Assembly: GCF_002355855.1 (NCBI RefSeq)
Contig: NZ_AP017655.1
Location: forward strand, 806,001-870,000
Direction of reading: 5' to 3'
From: Sphingobium cloacae
GTDB lineage: Bacteria; Pseudomonadota; Alphaproteobacteria; Sphingomonadales; Sphingomonadaceae
Length of the DNA stretch: 64,000 nucleotides
A program made the position numbers and the translations under genes. Numbering within the stretch: the first letter of the stretch is position 1; each line of letters starts with the position of its first letter. The notes beneath the pieces are model-generated. The model saw only the letters and a list, made by a program, of their open reading frames with translations. It searched no databases and had not been told where the DNA came from. Positions 15,576 through 25,280 of the stretch are shown in pieces.

Positions 15576-16877
15576 ATGAACGACAACCTGACCCCCAAAG
15601 CCATCGTATCGGCGCTCGACGCGCATATCATCGGACAGGCGGACGCCAAGCGCGCGGTCGCCGTGGCGCTGCGCAACCGCTGGCGGCGGCAGCGCCTGCC
15701 CGCCGACCTGCGCGACGAGGTGACGCCCAAGAACATCCTGATGATCGGCCCTACGGGCTGCGGCAAGACGGAGATCAGCCGCCGCCTCGCCAAGCTGGCC
15801 GACGCGCCCTTCGTCAAGGTGGAGGCGACCAAGTTCACCGAGGTCGGCTATGTAGGCCGCGACGTGGAACAGATCGTGCGCGATCTGGTCGAGGAAGCGG
15901 TGCGGCTGGAACGCGACCGGCGGCGCGAGGCGGTGCGGGAGGCGGCGTCCGAAGCGGCGATGAACCGGCTGCTCGACGCGCTCACCGGCAAGGAAGCGAG
16001 CGAGGCCACGCGGCTGTCCTTCCGCCAGCGGATCGAGGGCGACCAGATGAACGATGTCGAGGTCGAGGTGGAAGTCTCCGACAGTCCCTCCATGCCGATG
16101 GAGATTCCCGGCATGGGCGGTCAGGTCGGCATGATCAACCTGTCCGACATGATGTCGAAAGCCTTTGGCCAGCAGCAGAAGAAACGGCGCAAGATGCGCG
16201 TCGCCGACGCGTGGGACAAGCTGGTCGAGGAAGAGCAGGACAAAAGGCTGGACCAGGACGATGTGGCTCGCGTCGCCATCGCGAGCGCGGAGCAGAACGG
16301 CATCGTCTTTCTTGATGAGATCGACAAGATCGCCGTCAGCGACGTGCGCGGCGGATCGGTGAGCCGCGAGGGCGTGCAGCGCGACCTGCTGCCGCTGATC
16401 GAAGGGACGACGGTTTCGACCAAATATGGGCCGCTCAAGACGGATCATATCCTGTTCATCGCGAGCGGGGCGTTCCATGTGGCCAAGCCCAGCGACCTGC
16501 TGCCGGAGTTGCAGGGCCGTCTGCCGATCCGGGTGGAGTTGAAGGCGCTGACCGAGGATGACTTCGTGGCGATCCTGTCGGACACCAAGGCGAGCCTCGC
16601 CGCGCAATATCGCGCCTTGCTGGCGACGGAGGGGGTGACCATCGACCTGACGCCGGACGGCATCCGCGCCATCGCCCGCATCGCGGCGGAGGTGAACAGC
16701 GAGGTCGAGAATATCGGCGCCCGCCGCCTCCAGACCGTGATGGAGAAGCTGCTGGAGGATGTGAGCTTCGAGGCGGAGGACCGGCAGGGCGAGACGCTGA
16801 CGATCAACCAGGCCTATGTCGAAGGGCAATTGAGCAGCATCGCGCGGGATACCGACCTCAGCAAATATGTGCTTTAG
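15576..16877 (+). CDS. hslU: HslUV protease ATPase subunit HslU
   Basis: HslU (ClpY) is the AAA+ unfoldase that feeds HslV. Visible are Walker [10 protein letters not shown] (about residue 58), the pore motif GYVGRD, the acidic/Met-rich I domain (about 125-225, [20 protein letters not shown]), Walker [12 protein letters not shown], and the C-terminal tail SKYVL that docks into HslV. The frame stays open upstream, but [11 protein letters not shown] is the conserved N-terminus; ATG 15573 directly before is an alternative. About 433 residues, normal length. Confidence 0.96.
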   Translation: MNDNLTPKAIVSALDAHIIGQADAKRAVAVALRNRWRRQRLPADLRDEVTPKNILMIGPTGCGKTEISRRLAKLADAPFVKVEATKFTEVGYVGRDVEQIVRDLVEEAVRLERDRRREAVREAASEAAMNRLLDALTGKEASEATRLSFRQRIEGDQMNDVEVEVEVSDSPSMPMEIPGMGGQVGMINLSDMMSKAFGQQQKKRRKMRVADAWDKLVEEEQDKRLDQDDVARVAIASAEQNGIVFLDEIDKIAVSDVRGGSVSREGVQRDLLPLIEGTTVSTKYGPLKTDHILFIASGAFHVAKPSDLLPELQGRLPIRVELKALTEDDFVAILSDTKASLAAQYRALLATEGVTIDLTPDGIRAIARIAAEVNSEVENIGARRLQTVMEKLLEDVSFEAEDRQGETLTINQAYVEGQLSSIARDTDLSKYVL

Positions 16878-16921
16878 CAGCAGCCGGGGTTGAAGCGCGC
16901 TATGCCGAAAAGGATGGAAAT

Positions 16922-17683
16922 GTGAGCGGGACGCAGGTCGAAAAGCTGGAGATCGAGAGCTTCGACGGACTGCCCATCGCGGTGCATGTGATGGGCGCGG
17001 GGCGGGACGTGGTGCTGATCCACGGCTATTTCTCCAACGCCCACACGAACTGGATCCGCTATGGCCATGCGGAAAAGCTGGCCGCGAGAGGCTTCCGGGT
17101 CATCATGCCGGACCTGCGCGGCCATGGCGATAGCGGGAAGCCGCATGACGCCGCTTCCTATCCGCCCGATGCGCTGATGAAGGATGGGATGGCCCTGGTC
17201 GCAGCGCTGGGCCTTTCCGACTATGATCTGGGCGGCTATTCGCTGGGCGCGCGGACGGCGGTGCGGATGGTGGTGAACGGAGCCGCTCCCCGCCGGCTGA
17301 TCCTTTCGGGCATGGGACTGGAAGGGCTGCGCCACACGAGGGGGCGAGGCGACTATTTCGAGCATGTGCTCACCCATCCCGGCACGTTCGAGCGAGGGTC
17401 GTCCGAATGGATGACCGAAGCTTTCCTCAAGACCACCAAAGGCGATCCGCAGGCGTTGCTGCATGTGCTGCAAACCTTTGTCGATACGCCGCGCGATGCC
17501 ATTGCGGCGATCGCGCAGCCTACCGTCGTCATCAACGGCGCGGAGGACCATGACAATGGATCGGCCGAAGCGATCGTCGACCTGCTGCCCGATGCGCGCT
17601 TCGTCGAGATTCCCGGCAACCATATGAGCGCCGTCACGCGCAGGGAGCTGGGGGAGGCGATGGCGGATTTCCTGTCCGCTTGA
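16922..17683 (+). CDS. Alpha/beta-fold hydrolase
   Basis: A 253-residue cytoplasmic hydrolase. The oxyanion/HG motif VVLIHGYFSNAH, the nucleophile elbow GGYSLGART (Ser about 107), an acidic residue near INGAEDHDNG and the catalytic His in GNHMSAV fit the alpha/beta hydrolase triad. Start is GTG 16922 behind AAAAGGA; no ATG is in frame nearby. It lies 44 bases after hslU and could be co-transcribed. Substrate cannot be told from sequence. Confidence 0.88.
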   Translation: MSGTQVEKLEIESFDGLPIAVHVMGAGRDVVLIHGYFSNAHTNWIRYGHAEKLAARGFRVIMPDLRGHGDSGKPHDAASYPPDALMKDGMALVAALGLSDYDLGGYSLGARTAVRMVVNGAAPRRLILSGMGLEGLRHTRGRGDYFEHVLTHPGTFERGSSEWMTEAFLKTTKGDPQALLHVLQTFVDTPRDAIAAIAQPTVVINGAEDHDNGSAEAIVDLLPDARFVEIPGNHMSAVTRRELGEAMADFLSA

Positions 17684-17742
17684 CTGTATCGCCTGCCTAA
17701 GTCACTTTGGCCCCATAGAGACATCTGCAAGGGGCTGTTTCC

Positions 17743-19548
17743 ATGAAAATCCTCACCTCCATGGCCGCGCTTGCGGCTGCGCTCGTCATTTCCCCGGCCG
17801 GGGCGCAAGCCTCCACGCCGGCCGACGCCAACGCCTTTCTGGACAAGGCGGAAAAGGCGATGTTCGACCAGTCCTTGATCCAGAGCCGCGCGGACTGGAT
17901 CAACGCCACCTACATCAATGACGACAGCGACGCGCTGGCCGCCTATTTCGGCGCGATCAACACGCGCATGACGGTGGATTATGCGCTGGAGGCCGCGCAG
18001 TTCATCGATACGCCGGGGCTGAGCGCGGAAACGAAGCGGCGGCTGACGATGCTGCGGACGGCGCTGACGCTGCCCGCGCCGACGACGCCGGGCGCGGCGG
18101 ATGAGCTGAATGCGCTCTCGACCAGGCTGCAATCGGAATATGGCCGGGGCAAGGGGACGCTCCAGGGCCAGCCGATCAACGGCAGCGACATCGAGGCGGC
18201 GATGGGCACCAACCGCAATCCCGATGAACTCAGGGAGATGTGGGTCAGTTGGCACGACAATGTCGGCGCGCCGATGCGGAGCGATTATACGAAGCTGGTT
18301 TCCATCGCCAATGCGGGCGCGAAGGAACTGGGCTTTGCCGATACGGGCGCGATGTGGCGGTCCCAATATGACATGCCCGCCGACGATTTCGCGAAGCTGA
18401 CCGACAGGATCTGGGCGGAGGTGAAGCCGCTTTACGACGAGCTTCACTGCTATACCCGGACCAAGCTCAACGAGAAATATGGCGAGGCGGTGCAGCCCGC
18501 CACCGGGCCGATCCGCGCCGACCTGCTCGGCAATATGTGGGCGCAGGAATGGGGCAATATCTATGACATCGTTGCGCCCAGGGGGGCGGGCGATCTGGGC
18601 TACGACATCGGCGACCTGCTGATGGCCAAGGGCTATGATCCGGTGAAGATGGTGAAGGCGGGGGAGGGCTTCTACAGTTCTCTGGGTTTCAAGCCGTTGC
18701 CGCAGAGTTTCTGGGAGCGGTCGCAGATCGTGAAGCCGCGCGACCGGGACGTGGTGTGCCACGCATCGGCCTGGGACCTCGACAACAAGGACGACATCCG
18801 CATCAAGATGTGCACGAAGGTCAACAGCGACGATTTCGTGACCATCCATCACGAACTGGGCCATAATTATTATCAACGGGCCTATCAGCACCATCCCTAT
18901 CTCTATCTGAACGGGGCCAATGACGGCTTCCACGAGGCCATCGGGGATTTCGTCGCGCTGTCGATCACGCCGGATTATCTGGTGAAGATCGGGCTGCTCG
19001 ATCCCGCCAAGGTGCCGGGCGCGGACAAGGATATGGGGCTGCTGCTGCGGCAGGCGATGGACAAGGTGGCGTTCCTGCCCTTTGGCCTGCTGATCGACAA
19101 ATGGCGCTGGGGCGTGTTCGACGGGTCGATCGCGCCTGGCCGCTATGAGGAGGCGTGGAACGACCTGCGGCGGCAATATCAGGGCGTGGTCCCGCCCGTG
19201 TCCCGCGATGAGACGAAGTTCGACGCCGGGGCCAAATATCATATTCCCGGCAATACGCCCTATACGCGCTACTTCCTGGCGCGCGTGCTTCAATTCCAAT
19301 TCTATGAGGCGGCGTGCCGACAGGCGGGGTGGAAAGGACCGCTGCACCGCTGTTCCTTCTATGGGAACAAGGCGGTAGGGCAGAAACTTAACGCCATGTT
19401 GGAAATGGGCGCGTCAAAGCCCTGGCCCGACGCATTGCAGGTTTTCACCGGACAGCGGGACATGTCGGGCAAGGCGATGCTCGCTTATTTCTCACCGTTG
19501 CAGAAATGGTTGAAAGAACAGAATAAAGGCAAATCTTGCGGCTGGTAA
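17743..19548 (+). CDS. M2-family peptidyl-dipeptidase A (ACE-like zinc metallopeptidase)
   Basis: A 601-residue exported enzyme related to angiotensin-converting enzyme; the family removes C-terminal dipeptides in the periplasm. Residues 1-24 are a Sec signal ending AGAQA. The zinc motif HHELGHNYYQ (HExxH) is followed by the third ligand Glu in DGFHEAIGDF. Length equals one catalytic domain of ACE. Start ATG 17743 follows AAGGGG. A GGDEF gene follows after 19 bases. Confidence 0.93.
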   Translation: MKILTSMAALAAALVISPAGAQASTPADANAFLDKAEKAMFDQSLIQSRADWINATYINDDSDALAAYFGAINTRMTVDYALEAAQFIDTPGLSAETKRRLTMLRTALTLPAPTTPGAADELNALSTRLQSEYGRGKGTLQGQPINGSDIEAAMGTNRNPDELREMWVSWHDNVGAPMRSDYTKLVSIANAGAKELGFADTGAMWRSQYDMPADDFAKLTDRIWAEVKPLYDELHCYTRTKLNEKYGEAVQPATGPIRADLLGNMWAQEWGNIYDIVAPRGAGDLGYDIGDLLMAKGYDPVKMVKAGEGFYSSLGFKPLPQSFWERSQIVKPRDRDVVCHASAWDLDNKDDIRIKMCTKVNSDDFVTIHHELGHNYYQRAYQHHPYLYLNGANDGFHEAIGDFVALSITPDYLVKIGLLDPAKVPGADKDMGLLLRQAMDKVAFLPFGLLIDKWRWGVFDGSIAPGRYEEAWNDLRRQYQGVVPPVSRDETKFDAGAKYHIPGNTPYTRYFLARVLQFQFYEAACRQAGWKGPLHRCSFYGNKAVGQKLNAMLEMGASKPWPDALQVFTGQRDMSGKAMLAYFSPLQKWLKEQNKGKSCGW

Positions 19549-19567
19549 TAACGCATTAAGCATATTA

Positions 19568-20728
19568 ATGGCCGGTTTCGTGAACCCGGCCATCATTGTC
19601 CTTTCCCTGCTTTTCTTCACCAGTGCGATCATGGCGATCGCGATGGGAATCGCGTGGTCGCAATTCGGGCGCCGTCGCTATGTGCTCAGTTGGACGGTCG
19701 CCTATTGCATATCGGTCCTCCAATGGGTGCTGAACGGCGCGGGATTGTTGTTCGGCAGTCCCTTGCTGATCAGCATGGCGGCGCTGGCGATCATGGCGAG
19801 CGCGACGCTTACCTTCGTGGGCGTTTGTCAACGGGCGGGGGCGAGCGTGCCGTGCAAATGGCTGCTGGCGCCCGCCATGCCGTGCGCCCTCGCGAGCGTG
19901 TATGCGGCCTTCACGAAGAACGCGCCGCTCGAGGGCATGGCCAGCCCGGCCTATGCGGGGATCGCGATGCTTTGTTCCGCTCTTCGGCTCTGGCCGCGGG
20001 GTCGCCGATTCAGCGCGCCCGAGCTGGCCTTTTTCCTGCTGTTGCTGCTGTTCGCCGCCTTTGAGGCCTGTCTGGTGGGGAGCGCGGCGCTGAACTGGGG
20101 CCATCCCCGCGAGAACATGGACAGCTACCGGGCGATATTGGCGCTGGGATTGCCGTCCATCTATGTGGGGACATGCGTTTCGGCGGTGCTGGTGGTCGCG
20201 GGCGATCTGGCCCATGAACTGCGGCGCAGGATGCAGCGCGACGGCCTGACGGACGTGCTCAACCGGCTGGGGCTGGAGGAAGCGGCGATGCGCGCCATCG
20301 CCAATGCCAAGCGGCATGGCCGTCCGCTGGCCCTCGTCATCTGCGATCTGGACGGCTTCAAGGCGCTCAATGACAGTTACGGCCATATCGCGGGGGATGC
20401 GGCCCTGCGCGGCTTTGCGCGGCTGGTGTCGATCGCCACGCGGCGGGGCGACATCGTGGGCCGGCTGGGAGGCGACGAGTTCGGGCTGCTGCTGGTCGAT
20501 ACCGATTCGACCGCCGCCGCCGAGGTGATGGAGCGCATCCGCGTGGAGTTCGGGTGCCTGTCGCTGCCGCAAGCGCCCGACGCCAGATTGCAGGCCAGTT
20601 TCGGCATCGCCGATCTGCATGAGGACGACCAATGTTTGGACGACATGGTCGCCCGCGCCGACAACGCCCTTTATCAGGCGAAAAAGGAGGGCAAGGACCG
20701 GGTCAGCATCTGGCGCTCCGCGGCCTGA
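19568..20728 (+). CDS. Membrane-bound GGDEF diguanylate cyclase
   Basis: A 386-residue protein. The first 215 residues contain about six membrane helices (for example FVNPAIIVLSLLFFTSAIMA), and a C-terminal GGDEF domain spans about 220-385. The active loop RLGGDEFGLLL is intact, and RRGD lies five residues before GGDEF, matching the RxxD product-inhibition I-site. DLDGFKALNDSYGH is also conserved. It should make cyclic di-GMP in response to an unknown membrane signal. No EAL domain is attached. Confidence 0.93.
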   Translation: MAGFVNPAIIVLSLLFFTSAIMAIAMGIAWSQFGRRRYVLSWTVAYCISVLQWVLNGAGLLFGSPLLISMAALAIMASATLTFVGVCQRAGASVPCKWLLAPAMPCALASVYAAFTKNAPLEGMASPAYAGIAMLCSALRLWPRGRRFSAPELAFFLLLLLFAAFEACLVGSAALNWGHPRENMDSYRAILALGLPSIYVGTCVSAVLVVAGDLAHELRRRMQRDGLTDVLNRLGLEEAAMRAIANAKRHGRPLALVICDLDGFKALNDSYGHIAGDAALRGFARLVSIATRRGDIVGRLGGDEFGLLLVDTDSTAAAEVMERIRVEFGCLSLPQAPDARLQASFGIADLHEDDQCLDDMVARADNALYQAKKEGKDRVSIWRSAA

Positions 20729-20737
20729 CGCCCTTCG

Positions 20738-22192
20738 TCAGCGGAAGGGCGGTTCGTTGAAGGCTCTCAATTTGCGGCTGTGCAGGCGGGGCCCCTCCTG
20801 ACGGAGCAGCTCGCAGGTTTCGAGGCCGACGCGCAGATGGCCGGCAATCGCTTCCTCATAGAAGCGGTTGGCCTGGCCGGGCAGTTTCAGTTCGCCGTGG
20901 ATCGGCTTGTCGGACACGCAGAGAAGCGTCCCATAGGGAACGCGGAAACGATAGCCCTGCGCGGCGATGGTGGCCGATTCCATGTCGATCCCGACCGCGC
21001 GGGACAGGCTGAAACGCAGGGCCGAGTGGGAATAGCGCAATTCCCAGTTGCGGTCGTCGGTGGTGACGACGGTCCCGGTGCGCAGGCGGCGCTTGAAATC
21101 TTCCGCGCCCGCGCCGCCCAGGACGGATTCGGCTGCTTTGGCGAGGGCGACCTGAACCTCCGCAATGGCGGGCACGGGGATTTCCGGCGGCAGCATCGCG
21201 TCCAGCACATGATCGTCGCGGAGATAGGCATGGGCCAGAACATAGTCGCCGATCCGCTGGCTGGGCCGCAATCCGCCGCAATGGCCGATCATCAGCCATG
21301 CCTCCGGCCGCAGCACCGCCAGATGATCGCAGATGGTCTTGGCGTTGGAAGGCCCGACGCCGATATTGACCAGCGTGATCCCGCTGCGGTCCGGGGCGAT
21401 GAGATGATAGGCGGGCATCTGATGCCTGCGCCATGCGCTGTCGGCGATCATGCGCGCGGGGTCGGCGGTTTCCGGCGTCACATAGACGCCGCCCGCCCCG
21501 GAAAGCGCGGTGAAGCGGCTGCCCGGGCGCTGCAATTCCTGACAGGCCCAGGACACGAACTCATCCACATAGCGGTGATAGTTGGTGAAGAGGATGTAGC
21601 GCTGCACATGTTCGGCCGGGGTGCCCGTATAATGTTTCAGGCGCGCGAGGGAAAAGTCCGTCCGCAGGCCGTCGAACAGGGCGAGGGGACGATCCCCCTC
21701 GGCATCGGGCGCGAAGAGGCCGTCCGCGATCTCGTCCCCGATTTCAGCCAGTTCGGTAGCCGGGAAATGACGCGCCAGTTCCGTGGGCGGCGTGCCGTCC
21801 AGCGCACTGATGTCGAGGCCGTCGAGCACATAAGGGAAGGGGATCTGCTGGTCGCTGACGCCGATTTCCACCTCCACGCCATAGTCGCGGACGAGGAGGT
21901 CGATCTGTTCGGCCAGATAATCGGCGAACAGGGCGGGGCGGGTGATGGTGGTGACATAGCGGCCCGGCTTCGAGAGGCGGGCGAAGGAACGTCCGGGCGG
22001 CGGGGCATCGGAATCGCTGCCATGGATGATCCGCAGTTCCGGGTAGCAGAAGCGCGCCCGGTTGGAACCGTCCGCGGGCGGCACCCCGCCGGCGCGGGCA
22101 TAGGTGCGCATGGCTTCCCGCAGGTCTTCGATGGATTTGCGATAGATCGCATCGAGTTGCGTGACGGCGGCCGTGCCAATGCTTTGTGTCAT
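20738..22192 (-). CDS. amn: AMP nucleosidase
   Basis: A 484-residue enzyme that hydrolyses AMP to adenine and ribose 5-phosphate. The N-terminal AMP-nucleosidase domain (about 1-175) precedes the nucleoside-phosphorylase-like catalytic domain (LVNIGVGPSNAKTICDHLAV, WLMIGHCGGLRPSQRIGDYV, GIDMESATIAAQGYRFRVPY). Length matches the family. Convergent with the GGDEF gene (9 bases apart); upstream on the same strand is the peroxiredoxin, 79 bases away. Confidence 0.93.
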   Translation of the reverse strand: MTQSIGTAAVTQLDAIYRKSIEDLREAMRTYARAGGVPPADGSNRARFCYPELRIIHGSDSDAPPPGRSFARLSKPGRYVTTITRPALFADYLAEQIDLLVRDYGVEVEIGVSDQQIPFPYVLDGLDISALDGTPPTELARHFPATELAEIGDEIADGLFAPDAEGDRPLALFDGLRTDFSLARLKHYTGTPAEHVQRYILFTNYHRYVDEFVSWACQELQRPGSRFTALSGAGGVYVTPETADPARMIADSAWRRHQMPAYHLIAPDRSGITLVNIGVGPSNAKTICDHLAVLRPEAWLMIGHCGGLRPSQRIGDYVLAHAYLRDDHVLDAMLPPEIPVPAIAEVQVALAKAAESVLGGAGAEDFKRRLRTGTVVTTDDRNWELRYSHSALRFSLSRAVGIDMESATIAAQGYRFRVPYGTLLCVSDKPIHGELKLPGQANRFYEEAIAGHLRVGLETCELLRQEGPRLHSRKLRAFNEPPFR

Positions 22193-22271
22193 CGGCCCTC
22201 GTTACAGCAGGGGCAGGCAGGAGTGAAGGGCCATGCGCTCCGCCCATGGGGGAGCGCATGGAGGCACAGGA

Positions 22272-22754
22272 TCAGAGCTGTTCGAGCATATGGTCGGCCG
22301 ACGACAGCTTGAAGTCGCCGGGCGCTTCCACATTGAGCTGTTCGACCACGCCATCCTTCACCAGAAGCGAAAAGCGCTGGCCGCGCGTGCCCAGGCCGAA
22401 CTTGCTGCCGTCCATGACGAGATCCACGGCCTTGGCGAAATCGCCATTGCCGTCGGCCAGCATCGTGACCTTGCCTTCCGCGCCCGCCGATTTGCCCCAG
22501 GCATCCATCACGAAGACGTCGTTGACAGCGGTGCAGGCGATTTCATCGACGCCCTTCTGCTTGAGCGCGTCGGCCTTTTCGATGAAGCCCGGCAGGTGCT
22601 TGGCGGAACAGGTGGGCGTGAAGGCGCCGGGGACGGAAAAAAGCGCCACGGTCCGGCCGGAAAAGAAGGAATCGGAATCGACGGGCTCCGGTCCGTTCTC
22701 CGTCATCTTCGCGAAGGTCGCGGCGGGAAGGCGATCGCCTTTTGCTATGGTCAT
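22272..22754 (-). CDS. Prx5-type peroxiredoxin
   Basis: A 160-residue peroxiredoxin that reduces peroxides. The peroxidatic Cys is Cys49 in PGAFTPTCSAKHLPGF. The further context ACTAVNDVFVMDAWGK is typical of bacterial and PMP20-like Prx5. ATG 22754 with AGGAGA upstream is the real start; the frame is open 23 codons further but the extra residues are not family-like. Cytoplasmic. Confidence 0.93.
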   Translation of the reverse strand: MTIAKGDRLPAATFAKMTENGPEPVDSDSFFSGRTVALFSVPGAFTPTCSAKHLPGFIEKADALKQKGVDEIACTAVNDVFVMDAWGKSAGAEGKVTMLADGNGDFAKAVDLVMDGSKFGLGTRGQRFSLLVKDGVVEQLNVEAPGDFKLSSADHMLEQL

Positions 22755-22900
22755 GCTGCTGTCTCCTGGCCTCGTAAAGCGCGGGAGGTCGGCGCTCGGG
22801 CCGTTCATGTCAAGGGCAGGCATCTCTTTTGGGCCGCATCGCCTTGATGGCGGGACGGAGAGGGCTTTGGGAATGCGGAAACAGTGCCTATAGTCGGGCC

Positions 22901-23461
22901 ATGGACGATGTGCGTTTCTATGGCGGCCAGTTCCTGCTGGCCCTGCCGGGCATGGCCGACTGGCGGTTCGACCATTCCGTCATCGCGCTGTGCGTGCATG
23001 ACGAAAATGGCGCGCTGGGCATTTCCGTGGGCGAGGAGATGGATGGCGTCACCCTGCGCGATCTGCTCGAAAGTTTCGAGATCGACGCGTCGAACGTGCC
23101 GGACCGTCCGGTGCTGCGCGGCGGGCCGGTGGAGCCGCGCCGGGGCTTCGTGCTGCATTCGCTGGATTGGGCGGGGCAGGAAATGATTCAGGTCGGGGAC
23201 AAATGGGGCCTGTCCGGCTCGCTCGACATATTGAAGGCCATTGCAGAGGGCAGGGGACCGAGCCGTTATCTTGTGGCGCTGGGCTATGCAGGCTGGCAGG
23301 CGGGGCAGTTGGAGAAGGAAATGACCGGCGACAGCTGGTTCCTTGCCGATGGCGACGCGGACCTTCTGTTCGATACGGCGGCCGAGCGGAAATGGTCCGC
23401 GATCTTCGCGTCGGCCGGGATCGATGCATCCCATCTCGTGTGCGGCGCAGGGTCGGCCTGA
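22901..23461 (+). CDS. YqgE/AlgH family protein
   Basis: A 186-residue protein of the YqgE/AlgH (UPF0301) family. Start ATG 22901 gives the conserved N-terminus MDDVRFYGGQFLLALPGM; the family signature continues in GGPVEPRRGFVLHS and RYLVALGYAGWQAGQLEKE. AlgH was tied to alginate regulation in Pseudomonas but the biochemical role is unknown. It is divergent from the peroxiredoxin, with 146 bases between, and lies 120 bases before ahcY. Confidence 0.93.
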   Translation: MDDVRFYGGQFLLALPGMADWRFDHSVIALCVHDENGALGISVGEEMDGVTLRDLLESFEIDASNVPDRPVLRGGPVEPRRGFVLHSLDWAGQEMIQVGDKWGLSGSLDILKAIAEGRGPSRYLVALGYAGWQAGQLEKEMTGDSWFLADGDADLLFDTAAERKWSAIFASAGIDASHLVCGAGSA

Positions 23462-23475
23462 TCGGGGATTTCCAC

Positions 23476-23531
23476 ATAAAGGAAACTTTATATTGAGTTG
23501 CCACGGCCTGCTTGGATTGATAAAGCGGGCC
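23476..23531 (+). promoter_or_regulatory. Structured leader of ahcY (two perfect hairpins)
   Basis: Between yqgE and ahcY lie ATAAAG-GAAA-CTTTAT (23476-23491, 6-bp stem with GAAA tetraloop) and a 9-bp stem GGCCTGCTT/AAGCGGGCC (23505-23513 with 23523-23531, one G-T, 9-base loop). The ahcY start follows 50 bases later. SAH- or SAM-responsive riboswitches precede ahcY in some proteobacteria, but I cannot match a known consensus, so only a structured leader is claimed. Confidence 0.4.
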
Positions 23532-23581
23532 ATCCTCGGCGCTTGAGGCGTCGGCCCATTTTAGTTCGATGGAGATTTCCC

Positions 23582-24991
23582 TTGGCCACCGCTCCCGCCA
23601 TCCAGGCGCAGGATTATGTGATTCGCGACATCAGCCTTGCCGACTTCGGCCGCAAGGAAATCGAGATCGCGGAAACCGAGATGCCCGGCCTGATGGCCCT
23701 GCGCGAGGAGTTCGGCGCGGCCAAGCCGCTGAAGGGCGCGCGCATCACCGGATCGCTGCACATGACGATCCAGACCGCCGTGCTGATCGAGACTTTGGCG
23801 GAACTGGGCGCGGACATCCGCTGGGCATCGTGCAACATCTTCTCGACGCAGGACCATGCCGCCGCCGCCATCGCTGCGCGAGGCATCCCCGTCTTCGCCG
23901 TGAAGGGCGAGACGCTGGAGGAATATTGGGACTATGTGATCCGCATCTTCGATTGGGGCGACACGACCTGCAACATGATCCTGGACGATGGCGGCGACGC
24001 CACCATGTTCGCCCTGTGGGGCGCGCGGGTCGAAGCCGGTGAAGAACTGTTCACGCCCGGCAATGAGGAAGAGGAAATCTTCGTCGCGACGCTCAAGCGC
24101 TTCCTGGCCGAACGTCCGGGTTATCTGACGGAGACGGTCAAGGCCATCAAGGGCGTGTCGGAAGAGACGACCACCGGTGTCCATCGCCTCTATGAACTGG
24201 CGAAGAAGGGCAAGCTGCCCTTCCCGGCGATCAATGTGAACGACAGCGTCACCAAGTCGAAGTTCGACAATCTCTATGGCTGCAAGGAATCGCTGGTCGA
24301 CGCGATCCGCCGCGCCACCGACGTGATGCTGGCGGGCAAGGTCGCCGTGGTCGCGGGCTTCGGCGACGTGGGCAAGGGTTCGGCCGCTTCGCTCCGCAAT
24401 GGCGGCGCGCGCGTGCTGGTCACCGAGGTCGATCCGATCTGCGCCTTGCAGGCGGCGATGGAAGGCTATGAGGTCGTGACGATGGAAGAGGCGGCGACCC
24501 GCGCCGACATCTTCGTGACGGCGACGGGCAATGCCGATGTCATCACCGTCGATCACATGCGCGCGATGAAGAATATGGCGATCGTCTGCAACATCGGCCA
24601 TTTCGACAGCGAGATCCAGATCGCCGGCCTCAACAACATGAAGTGGACCGAGATCAAGCCGCAGGTCGACGAGGTGGAATTTGCCGATGGCAAGAAGATC
24701 ATCGTGCTGGCGAAGGGGCGCCTGGTCAATCTGGGCTGCGCGACGGGGCATCCGAGCTTCGTCATGTCCTCGTCCTTCACCAATCAGGTGCTGGCGCAGA
24801 TCGAACTGTGGACCAAGTCGGGCGAATATAAGAATGAAGTCTATGTGCTGCCCAAGCATCTGGACGAAAAGGTCGCGGCGCTGCATCTCGACAAGCTGGG
24901 CGTGAAGCTTTCCAAGCTGACGGAGAAGCAGGCGGCCTATATCGGTGTTTCGGCCGAAGGTCCGTTCAAGCCGGACCATTACCGCTATTGA
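23582..24991 (+). CDS. ahcY: Adenosylhomocysteinase (S-adenosylhomocysteine hydrolase)
   Basis: A 469-residue enzyme that splits S-adenosylhomocysteine into adenosine and homocysteine with bound NAD, closing the methyl cycle. Start is TTG 23582, six bases after GGAGA, giving [20 protein letters not shown]. The NAD fold [12 protein letters not shown], the substrate region [28 protein letters not shown] and the C-terminal Lys/Tyr tail KPDHYRY are all present. The frame is open further upstream but lacks conserved sequence there. Confidence 0.96.
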   Translation: MATAPAIQAQDYVIRDISLADFGRKEIEIAETEMPGLMALREEFGAAKPLKGARITGSLHMTIQTAVLIETLAELGADIRWASCNIFSTQDHAAAAIAARGIPVFAVKGETLEEYWDYVIRIFDWGDTTCNMILDDGGDATMFALWGARVEAGEELFTPGNEEEEIFVATLKRFLAERPGYLTETVKAIKGVSEETTTGVHRLYELAKKGKLPFPAINVNDSVTKSKFDNLYGCKESLVDAIRRATDVMLAGKVAVVAGFGDVGKGSAASLRNGGARVLVTEVDPICALQAAMEGYEVVTMEEAATRADIFVTATGNADVITVDHMRAMKNMAIVCNIGHFDSEIQIAGLNNMKWTEIKPQVDEVEFADGKKIIVLAKGRLVNLGCATGHPSFVMSSSFTNQVLAQIELWTKSGEYKNEVYVLPKHLDEKVAALHLDKLGVKLSKLTEKQAAYIGVSAEGPFKPDHYRY

Positions 24992-25078
24992 GGATGAGAG
25001 GGGGAGGGCCTTGCCTTCCCCCGGAACCGCGGCTGCGGGTTTCGGGCAAAGGCGGACGTTCAATCTCCGGTCGGCCGT

Positions 25079-25106
25079 GCCCTTCGACTTCGCTCAGGGC
25101 GAACGG
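25079..25106. repeat. REP-like palindromic element
   Basis: A sequence beginning GCCCTTCGACTTCGCTCAGG and ending GAACGG forms an imperfect hairpin (GCCCT/AGGGC). From general knowledge this is a widespread intergenic repeat in sphingomonads and other proteobacteria. It lies 90 bases after ahcY. Only one clear copy was noticed in the window. Confidence 0.6.
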
Positions 25107-25280
25107 AATGAGGAAAGCAAACCGTCCGCTAACCACCCACAAGTCGTCATTCCCGGTTCGCGAATGATATAATCGCTAAAACTTTCTTCCAGCCGCTTCA
25201 CCCTGCCTGCGAGTTGGGATAGTCCCATGACCATCATGAGCAGGCCCCCCCCATATCGACGCAGCGGTGAAGAAGGCGTA

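Noticed and set aside
23462..23581. Known SAH or SAM riboswitch before ahcY
   Set aside because: Hairpins are real, but the core conserved sequences of the classes I know could not be matched, so only a structured leader is reported.
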